Assembly: GCA_902767245.1 (NCBI GenBank)
Contig: CACXGO010000017.1
Coordinates: 1-54,893 of the forward strand
DNA length: 54,893 bases
Origin: an uncultured Erysipelotrichaceae bacterium
Lineage (GTDB): Bacteria > Bacillota_I > Bacilli_A > RF39 > UBA660
Direction: 5' to 3'
In this document: positions 31,341 to 39,993 of the stretch, one piece after another
Position numbering within the stretch: the first letter of the stretch is position 1
Layout of the letters: each line of letters begins with the position of its first letter
The notes under the pieces: generated by a model
Databases searched by the model: none
What the model saw: only the letters and a program-made list of their open reading frames with translations
Told to the model about the DNA's origin: nothing
Made by a program: the position numbers and the translations under genes

Positions 31341-32702
31341 ATGAATAAAAAGGGTTTTACATTAGTAGAATTATTAGCAGTAATTATTCTTTTATCATTA
31401 CTTGGAATTTTTACAGTATCTACGATTTTAGAAAAAACAAATGAAAATAAAGGTACAGTTGATAAAGTTACTGAAAAAATTATTAAAACTGCAGCTCAAG
31501 AATATGTTAATTTAAACAATGAAAAATTTGAACGCAAAAGTGGAAATGTATATTGTTTAGAAATATCAAAAATTCTTAGTGCATCTGATATTGATGATAT
31601 AAATGCAAATTCAAAGGAAAAAATAAGTTTAGATAATTTAAATATAAAAGTTACATTTTTGCAAGGAAATTATGATTTAGATGTAACATCAACATGTTAT
31701 TCGAATGCAAGTGCCGCTCCTAGTAAACCAAATTTGAAGTCTAATATGATTCCTATAAAATGGGATCATAATAACAATATAGTCAAAGCTGATATTTCAA
31801 AGTATGGGGATTGGTATGACTATACGGAAAAAAGATGGGCGAATGCAATTATTGTTACAAATGATTACTTAGCAGCTTTAAAAAACATAGAACCAGGAGA
31901 ATTAATTGTTCCTTTTAATGAAAGTATACAAGATTTAATATTTGTAACATGGATTCCAAGTTTTAAATATTCTCGAAATTCAAAAGATTATGTCGTAACA
32001 TTTACGGACTTAAGTTCAGAAAGTCACTCTGCTTTTAAAGATAATAGTGGGTTTTGGATATCAAAGTTTGAAATTACAAAAAATACCATTTTGGGAAGTA
32101 CATATGGATATAATGCATATATTAATAGTCAAAGTAATTTAAAGTCAGAGATTGCTAATATTAGTTCGAATTACAACTTTTTAACTAAAGAATCTTCAAT
32201 AAGCATGGTAAATAATTACGAATGGGTAGCAGCAGCAATCCTTGCTAATAGTCAATATGGAGTGGGTAGTGAAAAAATTTTAGTTGGCGATAGCAAAACA
32301 GGGCTATTAAAAAATGTTGATGTAGGTTATGCTGCTAATGAGCCTAAAATAATACCATTAACTACAAAATCATCTTTATCTACTAGTGATGCTTACTATT
32401 CAGCTAATTCTATTTTAACTAGTAGTACTAGAAATGTAACAGGTGTTTATGGGCTTGCAGGCGGGGCAGATGAATGGGTTAGCGATAGTGCAGAAACTCT
32501 AAAAAGTATTTATAATTTAGAACCTGCTGCACTAAGTTCAATTATCAGTCACTCAGATAGTTGTTCTAAATCTGATTATGATGTTAATAGTGATAACAAT
32601 TATTGCTTGGCTCGTGGTGGAAACACAAAAACAGGATGTTTATTTACGTTTGAGTTCTATTCATGCACAAGCAATTTATCAACTAGAATGGTTGTAAAAT
32701 AA
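31341..32702 (+). CDS. Large pseudopilin with FGE/C-type-lectin-like C-terminal domain
   Basis: A 453-residue prepilin. The N-terminus MNKKGFTLVELLAVIILL carries the prepilin peptidase motif. From about residue 145 a large domain resembles the formylglycine-generating enzyme fold, a C-type-lectin relative: SGFWISKFEITK near 240, NNYEWVAAAILANSQYGVG near 292, VYGLAGGADEWVSDS near 370 and the ending CLARGGN...STRMVV, parallel to RGGSW...FRVV of that family. Catalytic residues for real FGE were not identified, so binding is more likely than catalysis. Starts at ATG 31341 behind AGGAGG that overlaps the upstream stop. Probably an adhesive tip pilin; it is an operon with the first pilin. Confidence 0.8.
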   Translation: MNKKGFTLVELLAVIILLSLLGIFTVSTILEKTNENKGTVDKVTEKIIKTAAQEYVNLNNEKFERKSGNVYCLEISKILSASDIDDINANSKEKISLDNLNIKVTFLQGNYDLDVTSTCYSNASAAPSKPNLKSNMIPIKWDHNNNIVKADISKYGDWYDYTEKRWANAIIVTNDYLAALKNIEPGELIVPFNESIQDLIFVTWIPSFKYSRNSKDYVVTFTDLSSESHSAFKDNSGFWISKFEITKNTILGSTYGYNAYINSQSNLKSEIANISSNYNFLTKESSISMVNNYEWVAAAILANSQYGVGSEKILVGDSKTGLLKNVDVGYAANEPKIIPLTTKSSLSTSDAYYSANSILTSSTRNVTGVYGLAGGADEWVSDSAETLKSIYNLEPAALSSIISHSDSCSKSDYDVNSDNNYCLARGGNTKTGCLFTFEFYSCTSNLSTRMVVK

Positions 32703-32729
32703 AAATAGGAATTTACATTCCTATTTTTC
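32701..32729. terminator. Bidirectional terminator between pseudopilin and ferredoxin
   Basis: AAAAATAGGAAT, loop TTAC, ATTCCTATTTTT. Works for both convergent genes. Confidence 0.8.
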
Positions 32730-32921
32730 GTCTACAAATTTAATAGCTCCTGTAGGGCAACTATTAATTGCATCCTCAACGGCTTCTTTATTTTCATCAA
32801 TTTTGCTTTCATCTTTTACGCATGCAGTTCCCTCATCTGAAAATCCAAATACAGCTTCGCAAATAGCATTACAACTTCCACAGCAAACGCAAGCGTCTTC
32901 ATCTATAACTAATTTCTTCAT
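32721..32921 (-). CDS. Single-cluster [4Fe-4S] ferredoxin
   Basis: A 66-residue ferredoxin for electron transfer. The cluster ligands are CVCCGSCNAIC (residues 9-19) and a remote Cys in SCPTGAI near residue 56. It is of the bacterial monocluster type common in fermentative Bacillota. Two ATGs are possible; the one at 32921 is six bases from AGGAGG, the first (32927) touches the ribosome site. Reverse strand, alone, facing the pilin gene. Confidence 0.9.
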   Translation of the reverse strand: MKKLVIDEDACVCCGSCNAICEAVFGFSDEGTACVKDESKIDENKEAVEDAINSCPTGAIKFVDEK

Positions 32922-33031
32922 AATCATCCTCCTTTTAAATAAGTATACACAAAAAGTGTCTAGAGCGCAATAAAATATTTGTTTTTTTTTTGGTTTATGT
33001 TATCATATAATTGAGAGTAGAAGGTGACAAA

Positions 33032-33712
33032 GTGACTACAAGATCAGAAAAATATCGTTATGTTCAAGATGAAACAAATAGTAGAGTTATTCGAAATCAA
33101 GAACTTTATAATCAAATATATGCTGATGATTCTTATTTTCAAGATGAAAAACCTTCTTTAGAACAAACAAATGAAATTGATATTAATAAGGTTAAAGAAT
33201 TATTAAAGGGTCGTGAAATTTATCGCCGTGAGATGAAAATGCGCGAGCTTAATATGATTAAACCTGATGATATTGAAGAAAAAGTAGAATCAGAAGAGTA
33301 TGAAGAAAAAAACTATGATATAAATGCTTTTTTAAATAAAGCGTCTCAAGAAAGAGAAACAGAACCTTATCATAAAATAGATCCAGATATATTAAAGCAA
33401 AGTGTCGTTGAAGAAGATGAAGAAGACGATGAGCCAGATGAAAAAGACTTGAAAGATATGGGAACTACTGAACTAAGTTTAAACATGTATGGTGATCTAA
33501 GTGAAACTAGGGATTTGAGTGATACTGATGAAACTCAAGAACTTGTTGCAACAATAACTAAAACAGATACATTTTTCACGGATTCAGTTAAATTAGAAGT
33601 TACTGATGATGATGAAGATGGAGAAGAGAAGTCATCGGTATTAGTAAAAGTTATAATGGCTTTATTAATAGTAGTAATAATTGGTTTAGTTATATTTTTA
33701 ATATTAATGTGA
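33032..33712 (+). CDS. Acidic tail-anchored membrane protein, unknown
   Basis: Not recognised. It has 226 residues, is highly acidic and probably mostly disordered, with a single C-terminal membrane helix (VLVKVIMALLIVVIIGLVIF, near residues 203-222) and only a few residues outside. The body would be in the cytoplasm. It contains KGREIYRREMKMREL near residue 62 and Asp/Glu-rich stretches such as VVEEDEEDDEPDEKD near 130. Start is GTG 33032, with AAGGTG upstream. It ends against the gerAB gene (convergent). The architecture could suit a scaffold or a membrane-tethered regulator; there is no direct clue. Confidence 0.65.
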   Translation: MTTRSEKYRYVQDETNSRVIRNQELYNQIYADDSYFQDEKPSLEQTNEIDINKVKELLKGREIYRREMKMRELNMIKPDDIEEKVESEEYEEKNYDINAFLNKASQERETEPYHKIDPDILKQSVVEEDEEDDEPDEKDLKDMGTTELSLNMYGDLSETRDLSDTDETQELVATITKTDTFFTDSVKLEVTDDDEDGEEKSSVLVKVIMALLIVVIIGLVIFLILM

Positions 33713-34765
33713 AACTTTTTTAAGTTTCACTTTTAATATGGTATAAATTATAAGATTTAATAAAAATAATGTGAAGAATAAAAGATATGGGAGGTAATCA
33801 AGAATAAATGATTTACCAATACTAACATTTTTAAAAACATTAGTTGTTAAAAATGCAATTAGTAATATTAAAAAATAGCTAAAAATATTTTTGTAAGATT
33901 TAATTTCAACTTTTAAATAATTTCTTATATAAAGCAAAAAGGTTGCAGCTATTGCATAAATACTTAAAAGCCAACCAATTATGATTAAACTATCAATTCT
34001 TGTTCCATTAGCTAAAACACCAATTTTTCTTAAAACAAAAAATTCAGGAAAATCAACTATTTCAATTATAGAATTACCAAGAATCAGATAAGTTGATAAA
34101 ACTATACTTATAGAAAGCAAAAATGTCTTAACTGTGCATTTAAAAAAATTATTAAATTTTAAGTCATTTATACCTAAAATAGCATGCGTAGGTAGAAATG
34201 TAACAGCAGTATAAGCAAATAATGCATAAGACATATTATTGATTGATATTTCGCTAAATGGTTTTAAATTATTTAGTTCAATTTGAGGAAATAAGAAAAT
34301 AATAGCAGTAATTGTTAATATAAAAATAATATTGATAAATAAATTATTGGATTTAATCAAAACCAAGTTATTTTTATTTATTATATAAAAAAGCGGTAAT
34401 AATACAATTATTTTAAGAAATAAAACTGGAGTTTTTTCTAAAAAATTTGTTTTTAAAAAAATAATTAAATACCATAAAATAATTATTGTTAAGAAAGCAT
34501 AAATAATCATGAAAATTAGATTAATAAAAGTGCCTACAATATTTCCAAGAACGATTTTGTTGATTTCAAAAATGCTCTTATTTTTATAAGAATCTTTGAT
34601 TTTTAAACACATTTTAACATATAAGAAACCAATTATGTGACTAATAATAATTATTAACCAACTATTTTGCTTACTGAGCATTTTTAAATAATAAAAGCTT
34701 ATTCCATAAGTTAATGCAAAAATAATGATTTTATAGGTATCACCAATATTTACTTTTTTATTCAT
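33704..34765 (-). CDS. gerAB: Spore germinant receptor permease subunit (GerAB family)
   Basis: A 353-residue protein with about ten membrane helices. GerAB proteins are amino-acid-permease relatives that bind the germinant (for example L-alanine) in the inner membrane of the spore. The N-terminus reads NKKVNIGDTYKIIIFALTYG; YALFAYTAVTFLPTHAILG near residue 190 lies in the conserved core. It is the last of three reverse-strand genes and overlaps gerAC by eight bases. Weak ribosome site, so coupling is likely. Low similarity expected within the family; assignment rests on topology and operon. Confidence 0.88.
   Translation of the reverse strand: MNKKVNIGDTYKIIIFALTYGISFYYLKMLSKQNSWLIIIISHIIGFLYVKMCLKIKDSYKNKSIFEINKIVLGNIVGTFINLIFMIIYAFLTIIILWYLIIFLKTNFLEKTPVLFLKIIVLLPLFYIINKNNLVLIKSNNLFINIIFILTITAIIFLFPQIELNNLKPFSEISINNMSYALFAYTAVTFLPTHAILGINDLKFNNFFKCTVKTFLLSISIVLSTYLILGNSIIEIVDFPEFFVLRKIGVLANGTRIDSLIIIGWLLSIYAIAATFLLYIRNYLKVEIKSYKNIFSYFLILLIAFLTTNVFKNVSIGKSFILDYLPYLLFFTLFLLNLIIYTILKVKLKKVSH
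33709..33735. terminator. Bidirectional terminator between the acidic protein and gerAB
   Basis: GTGAAACTT, loop TTTT, AAGTTTCAC plus T-tract. It overlaps both stop codons. Confidence 0.8.
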
Positions 34766-35906
34766 TTATTTGTACAGTCCCTTCATTTGAGTTTTCAAGG
34801 CTAAGTAGTTTGGGGTCAATTTCAAATTCAACATCCAAATGATTTATATAATTATCTTTAATTCTTAAAAAATTTTGATAATCATTTTGATAAATATAAA
34901 AGCCAAGACCAATAGAATCTATTTTTGTTTCTTTTATTTCATTGATGGTTTTATTTAAAATGTTTTTAATTTTATTAACTAATATTTTTTCTATTTCTTT
35001 TAAATTATTTTGATTTTTTAAGTCATAATTGCAACTCATTTCTTCAATTTCAGTATTTGCTTTAATATTTATTTTAAAGTTAATTTTATTATCAATTTTA
35101 AAATTTTTATCAATTTTTAAACTATTTAATGAAAATACAATATTACCATTTGGACATTCGGAAGTTATTTTTATTGCTGCTGATTGGTTATATAAAATTG
35201 TTAAACCTTTACTAAAATCTTCATCTGCCCATTTGATGAAGATGTCATCTTTAAAAATTGCTAATGGTTCAATTTTTACATAATTATCAATACTGGTACT
35301 TGTTAAATTGTCTTCTTTTTCGCCACTTTTTTTATTCCCAACAATTGTAATAGATGGTGCTATAGGTTCAATTCCAGGATCTTTAATACTTTTAAGGAAA
35401 CTTAGAAGTGTTGTATTAACAACAAATGATGAGTTTTCACTTGTTATGTTTTTGGCAATATTTTCGGCTGGAAAAGTACTTAAAGGAGATAATATTTTTA
35501 ATGCATCTTTAGCTTCGCAATTTTTAGACACAATAATTTGAAATGTTTTTTTTGACATTGGATTTCTAAAAAAGAAATCAGCAACATTATTAATACCATT
35601 TTTAGCTACTTCTTCAGATACAATTAAAACAACCATATGACCAATATATAACTCTTTAGGACTACTTAAATTCATTTCAGCAATTGCATCACTAATTGTT
35701 ACGCCCTTTCCTTCTAAAAGTGCGGTTTTATTAGAGAATTCACCATTTTTATTTTGGTTTGCATTAGAAATGGCATAATTCACAATATAATTGTTATTTT
35801 GATAATCAATAGAAGCTCCTTTTACAATTGCAAGATTGTTTAATTCTTGGTAATTATAACAGCCTGTTAATAAAAAAATAGAGATTAAAATTAAAATTTT
35901 TTTCAT
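34758..35906 (-). CDS. gerAC: Spore germinant receptor lipoprotein (GerAC family)
   Basis: A 382-residue lipoprotein. The signal peptide ends in the lipobox LLTGCYN (Cys at residue 16). The typical N-terminal phrase YNYQELNNLAIVKGASIDY and NVADFFFRNPMSKKTFQIIVS around residue 105 match GerAC. The protein stands on the outside of the spore inner membrane and, with GerAA and GerAB, forms the receptor. Its start lies in a four-base overlap with gerAA, with GGTGA upstream. Middle gene of the operon. Confidence 0.93.
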   Translation of the reverse strand: MKKILILISIFLLTGCYNYQELNNLAIVKGASIDYQNNNYIVNYAISNANQNKNGEFSNKTALLEGKGVTISDAIAEMNLSSPKELYIGHMVVLIVSEEVAKNGINNVADFFFRNPMSKKTFQIIVSKNCEAKDALKILSPLSTFPAENIAKNITSENSSFVVNTTLLSFLKSIKDPGIEPIAPSITIVGNKKSGEKEDNLTSTSIDNYVKIEPLAIFKDDIFIKWADEDFSKGLTILYNQSAAIKITSECPNGNIVFSLNSLKIDKNFKIDNKINFKINIKANTEIEEMSCNYDLKNQNNLKEIEKILVNKIKNILNKTINEIKETKIDSIGLGFYIYQNDYQNFLRIKDNYINHLDVEFEIDPKLLSLENSNEGTVQINE

Positions 35907-37294
35907 TTTTCACCATCTTTTTCGCTTAAAAAAATAGATTTATTATTTCTTGGAACGATTTCATACATAAAAGGAATGTTTAAATCACTTGCATTTACTA
36001 AATGTGTAATGAAAATAATTAAAATACTAGTAATTCCAACAAGGCCCATTAATGATGCCCCAATTATAAAAAGAATGCGCCAAAAACGAGTGGCATTAAT
36101 AAAATCAATATCCGAAAAAATAAGATCACAAACAGATGTAATAGCAATAATAATGACAGCAAAAGATGAAACAATTCCGGCATTAACAGCAGCATCTCCT
36201 AAAACTAAAGCTCCAACAATACTTATTGATGTTCCCATTAAAGATGGCATTCTAATGTCACTTTCTCTTAAAATTTCAAATGTTAATGTTAAAATTATGA
36301 TTTCCAAACAAGTTGGAAAGGGAACACCTTCTCTTTGACTTGCTAGACTTATTAGTAACGAATCAGGAACGATTTCTTGATTAAATGTTGTCAAAGCTAT
36401 ATAAATTGCTGGAGTAAGTATAGTTAAAATAAAAGAAAAGATTCTAAGAAGTCTTGTAAAATTGGCATTAAATGGTTTTTGATAATAATCCTCGCTTGTT
36501 TTAAAGTAATCTAAAAAATAGGTTGGAAAAATCAAAACATATGGTGAGTTTTCAACAATTATACATATTTTTCCAAGTAATAATGCTTGACAAACAGTAT
36601 CTGGACGTTCGCTACTTTTTATTAAAGGATAGTTAGTTTTTGTTGATTCTCCAATTATTTTTTTCACATTTCCACTATCAATAATCGCTTCTACATTTGC
36701 TTTTTCTAATCTAATTTTTAACTTTTCAACAATACTTTTATCAGTTTTATCATTTAAATAACAAATTGTTGTTTTAGTTTTAGTTTTTTTTCCAATACTC
36801 ATTTCTTCCATTATTAAGTTTTCATCTTTAATTCTTTTTCTAATGAGTCCAATATTTACATTGTGGTTTTCATTAAATGAGTCTTTAGGACCTTTAAAAG
36901 TTACTTCAGTTGTAGGTTCACTTACACTTCTATCTAAACTGGCCCTAGTTTCAATTGCAATGCATTTGTTAATTTCATCAATAAAAATAAGAGTAAAACC
37001 ACTAGATAGATAGTAAAAAATATCATCAAAATTTTGAACAATTTTTAAATTGCTATTAGGAATTTGATTTTTTAATTCGTCAAATAAATTGTTTAAAAGA
37101 GTTGGCTTTCCAAAATTAATAATTAGATCAATATTTTTCATAAAATAAGCACTAATTTTGTCATCACTAACATTTCCTTCAAAAAACAAAAATGCCATTT
37201 TTTTATTTTTGACATTTAAATATCTGATTATTAAATCAGAACTAGGATTTATTTTTTTAATTTTATTCAAATTTTTTTCTAGACTTTTAAACAT
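35903..37294 (-). CDS. gerAA: Spore germinant receptor subunit GerAA family
   Basis: A 463-residue protein. A cytoplasmic N-terminal region (about 1-230) is followed by a membrane part with about five helices, including VPFPTCLEIIILTLTFEILR near 325, SLMGTSISIVGALVLGDAAV and ATRFWRILF, hallmarks of the GerA family. In characterised spores GerA A-subunits form the ion channel that opens when germinant binds. ATG 37294 is chosen as AGAAGTGAT precedes it; upstream ATG 37321 lacks a ribosome site. First gene of the gerAA-gerAC-gerAB operon on the reverse strand. Confidence 0.94.
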   Translation of the reverse strand: MFKSLEKNLNKIKKINPSSDLIIRYLNVKNKKMAFLFFEGNVSDDKISAYFMKNIDLIINFGKPTLLNNLFDELKNQIPNSNLKIVQNFDDIFYYLSSGFTLIFIDEINKCIAIETRASLDRSVSEPTTEVTFKGPKDSFNENHNVNIGLIRKRIKDENLIMEEMSIGKKTKTKTTICYLNDKTDKSIVEKLKIRLEKANVEAIIDSGNVKKIIGESTKTNYPLIKSSERPDTVCQALLLGKICIIVENSPYVLIFPTYFLDYFKTSEDYYQKPFNANFTRLLRIFSFILTILTPAIYIALTTFNQEIVPDSLLISLASQREGVPFPTCLEIIILTLTFEILRESDIRMPSLMGTSISIVGALVLGDAAVNAGIVSSFAVIIIAITSVCDLIFSDIDFINATRFWRILFIIGASLMGLVGITSILIIFITHLVNASDLNIPFMYEIVPRNNKSIFLSEKDGEK

Positions 37295-37399
37295 ATTTAT
37301 CACTTCTATTATTATTATCATTTTTATATTTAAATATTATAAATTATGTTGTATTTTAAAAATTAATCGTTTATAATAATTAACTACTAGGAGGTATTT

Positions 37400-38986
37400 A
37401 TGAAAAAGACAATTATTGAAGATAGTAATCCGCTTATGTTATTTGGAAAAGATAATATTGCAATTGCTATTGTTGATGGTACAAGAGAAGCAATATATGA
37501 CAAAAAAAGAGGTATATTTTTAAGCCCAGCATATTTCAATGCTCGCGCATTACAAGTAAGTGATAATTTGCTTTTAGTTGATCAAACAACTAATAGAGGA
37601 ACAATTGTAAAATTGAAATCTGGCGAAAGAATTGCTAACAATGTTTTATTTATAGATGTAAGTGAAAGACATAATGCTTTATACTATGATAGTGTTAGAG
37701 GATATTATTCAATTCTTTCATTAGAAACAGACCATAAAGTTGAATTTAATGATGTTGATTTAATAAATAAGGATTATGATTTATATCGTGTGCAAAATGT
37801 GGAAGGATATGGATTATATTGTGGAACTAAAGAAATTATTCCAGTAGATAGTGTTAAAGAAATTACGAATGATTTAATAGTTACTAATAAAAGTGGAACA
37901 AAGTATCGTTATATACCAAGTGATAACTTTAAAACAGAAGAGTTTGATGATATAAAAATTGATGGATCTTATGAATTTTACTCAAAAAATGGAATAATTC
38001 ATTGCTTTTCTAATGGTAAATTCAAATTTTGGCAGAAATGTGAAGATTTAGAACCAATAGGTAAAGATCAATATATTATCAAAGAAAATGGCAAAAAAAG
38101 TATTTTGAAACAAGGAGATGCACCCTTTGATTTGCATTATGTAGCGCCAGGATATTATGACGAAATAAAAAAAGCATCACACATAAATGGTGATTCAATA
38201 TGTTATTTATATAAAGATGGAAAAATGGGAATGTATTATGATGTTCCTGGAAACAAATTGCACTTGATTGATGCTGAATTTGATCAAATCAATCATTTAC
38301 AAGATAGATTATATTATTTTGTGAACACTGAGAAAAAAGAAAGCTTTATTTTAGATATTTCAAGGTTCGAAGTTATTGAAAAAAATATTGATAGTGTTAA
38401 AGTTGAACACGGACATATTATTGCTGAAAAGAATTCTAAAAAAGTTTTGATATGTGGAAATAGTAAATTTGATGGTTTAGATTCTGCAAAATTTTTATAT
38501 GAAAATCATGGACATAATTACTTTGAAGTTCAAGCGAATGAGTCAAAAATTTTATTAAGAGATGGGCAGATGTTATTTATAGCAAGTGCTAGTCAGAAAC
38601 TAACTAAAGATGCTGAATTTTTTGAAGGTTCACCAGTATTTGCTTATTATGATGACAAAGATTGTACGCACATTTATTCTTTGGAGTGTGGGGAACCATT
38701 TATGGAATTATTAACATTAACTCAAAAGTATCGTGTTTTCTATCTTGGAATAAATGAAGGTGGAAATCATATATTTGAAATTAATGGCGAAATTTTTGAA
38801 TATGTTAATCAATCTTTAAGAGAAGTTTCAAATTATTATGCTTTATATGAGTTTAAAAATGCTAGTGTATTTAGTGTTACCAATAATCGCGAAGTTCATA
38901 ATAGTTTCATTAAAGATATGGATTCAATTCCAGAAAATAGAGCAGAAAAAGTTTTAATTAAAATGAATAAAAACCTAAAAAAATAA
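37400..38986 (+). CDS. Large WG-repeat-like protein, unknown
   Basis: Not firmly recognised. 528 residues, no signal peptide or membrane helix, so cytoplasmic. Several units resemble degenerate WG-type beta repeats: EGYGLYCGTKEIIPVDSVKE, DGKMGMYYDVPGNKL followed by IDAEFDQINHL, and NGKKSILKQ followed by YYDEIKK. These would give a beta-propeller-like array of short four-strand blades. Strong ribosome site AGGAGG. Divergent from gerAA and monocistronic. The protein might bind others as a scaffold; no catalytic motif is visible. Alternative: a spore or envelope protein, suggested only by its neighbours. Confidence 0.65.
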   Translation: MKKTIIEDSNPLMLFGKDNIAIAIVDGTREAIYDKKRGIFLSPAYFNARALQVSDNLLLVDQTTNRGTIVKLKSGERIANNVLFIDVSERHNALYYDSVRGYYSILSLETDHKVEFNDVDLINKDYDLYRVQNVEGYGLYCGTKEIIPVDSVKEITNDLIVTNKSGTKYRYIPSDNFKTEEFDDIKIDGSYEFYSKNGIIHCFSNGKFKFWQKCEDLEPIGKDQYIIKENGKKSILKQGDAPFDLHYVAPGYYDEIKKASHINGDSICYLYKDGKMGMYYDVPGNKLHLIDAEFDQINHLQDRLYYFVNTEKKESFILDISRFEVIEKNIDSVKVEHGHIIAEKNSKKVLICGNSKFDGLDSAKFLYENHGHNYFEVQANESKILLRDGQMLFIASASQKLTKDAEFFEGSPVFAYYDDKDCTHIYSLECGEPFMELLTLTQKYRVFYLGINEGGNHIFEINGEIFEYVNQSLREVSNYYALYEFKNASVFSVTNNREVHNSFIKDMDSIPENRAEKVLIKMNKNLKK

Positions 38987-38988
38987 AT

Positions 38989-39030
38989 AAAAATGCACAA
39001 TATTTTTAAAATACTGTGCATTTTTTATTT
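38989..39030. terminator. Bidirectional terminator
   Basis: AAAATGCACA with TGTGCATTTT around an AT-rich inner loop, T-rich on both strands. It separates the repeat protein from the convergent phosphoesterase. Confidence 0.75.
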
Positions 39031-39867
39031 TTGGGTAATTCGATAGAAGTTAATTGATGGTTTATTAAAATATCTTAAATTAACTTTAGTTGTTCCTAAA
39101 CCCCCAGATATATAAAAGTCAGTTTTGTCTACTTTATAGTATTCATCATAATACTTTTTAGCTCCATCTCTTTTTATTATTCCTCCAATAAATGGTAGTT
39201 TTATTTGGCCATTTAAGGAGTGACCTGCCAAAACCAAATCAAAATCATGAATAGAGTCAATATTATCTGGTTCATGCATTAGAAGAATAGAATAAATATA
39301 ATCAGCTTTATCGCTTAATAAATATTTGTTGATATCTAACAATTTTTCATTTATGTTTTTAGTACCACTACTAATTCCAGCAATTAGAATTGGTTTGGAA
39401 TTTTTATTATAAATCAAGTCATAACTATTATTTAAATCATTAAAACCACTATTATTAATAATTTTTTTATAATTTTCTTCATTATCATGATCGCCCATTA
39501 CAGAATACTTTTTATATGAAGCTTTAATTTTAGAAAATAGGTTTGTTAAGTTTTTAATATCATTATCAGAATATTTTAGTTTTTTATCAAAAATATCACC
39601 AGTAAAAACAACTATATCGGGATTTATGTAATTAATTTTATCAACTATTTGTTCTAAATCTTTATAATCAATGGTACTTTTATAATGAATATCAGAGAAA
39701 TGAACAATTTTTAAACCGTTATAAGAATCAATCTTTGAATTTATAATATTATATTCTTTTACCACAAGCCCATTTGTTGATATAAATCTCAAATATAATA
39801 AGAATATTAAAATGATTAGTATTATAAAACCAATTATATAAATGAAACGAGGTAATTTAATATCCAT
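39025..39867 (-). CDS. Membrane-anchored metallophosphoesterase (YkuE type)
   Basis: A 280-residue phosphoesterase with one N-terminal membrane helix (about residues 8-26). Metal-binding motifs: VHFSDIHYKS near residue 55, VFTGDIFDKK near 86, VMGDHDNEE near 122 (usual form GNHD), LLMHEPDNID near 195, and LAGHSLNGQIKLP near 213. Order and spacing match the DxH-GDxxD-GNHD-GHxH family. The first Asn of GNHD is Asp here. Substrate unknown; relatives act on nucleotides, phospholipids or wall precursors at the membrane. ATG with GGTGAT upstream; reverse strand, single gene. Confidence 0.88.
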   Translation of the reverse strand: MDIKLPRFIYIIGFIILIILIFLLYLRFISTNGLVVKEYNIINSKIDSYNGLKIVHFSDIHYKSTIDYKDLEQIVDKINYINPDIVVFTGDIFDKKLKYSDNDIKNLTNLFSKIKASYKKYSVMGDHDNEENYKKIINNSGFNDLNNSYDLIYNKNSKPILIAGISSGTKNINEKLLDINKYLLSDKADYIYSILLMHEPDNIDSIHDFDLVLAGHSLNGQIKLPFIGGIIKRDGAKKYYDEYYKVDKTDFYISGGLGTTKVNLRYFNKPSINFYRITQK

Positions 39868-39942
39868 ATTATCACCAATATAATTTTATCATAGAATATT
39901 ATAAAATAAACATTAAAAGACTTAATTTGATAATAATTTTGC

Positions 39943-39971
39943 TTTACTATAAAAAATTAATATAGTATAAT
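39943..39971 (+). promoter_or_regulatory. Promoter of prfA-prmC
   Basis: TTTACT at 39943-39948 and TATAAT at 39966-39971, 17 bases apart. Confidence 0.6.
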
Positions 39972-39993
39972 CTTATCGAAAGAAGGGAATATC

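Noticed and set aside
31341-32702. Diversity-generating retroelement target in the lectin-like pseudopilin
   Set aside because: No reverse transcriptase gene or near-repeat of the 3' end was seen in the window.
35976-36338. Forward frame of 120 codons opposite gerAA
   Set aside because: The reverse strand encodes well-matched GerAA domains; the forward frame has no ribosome site and no recognisable sequence.
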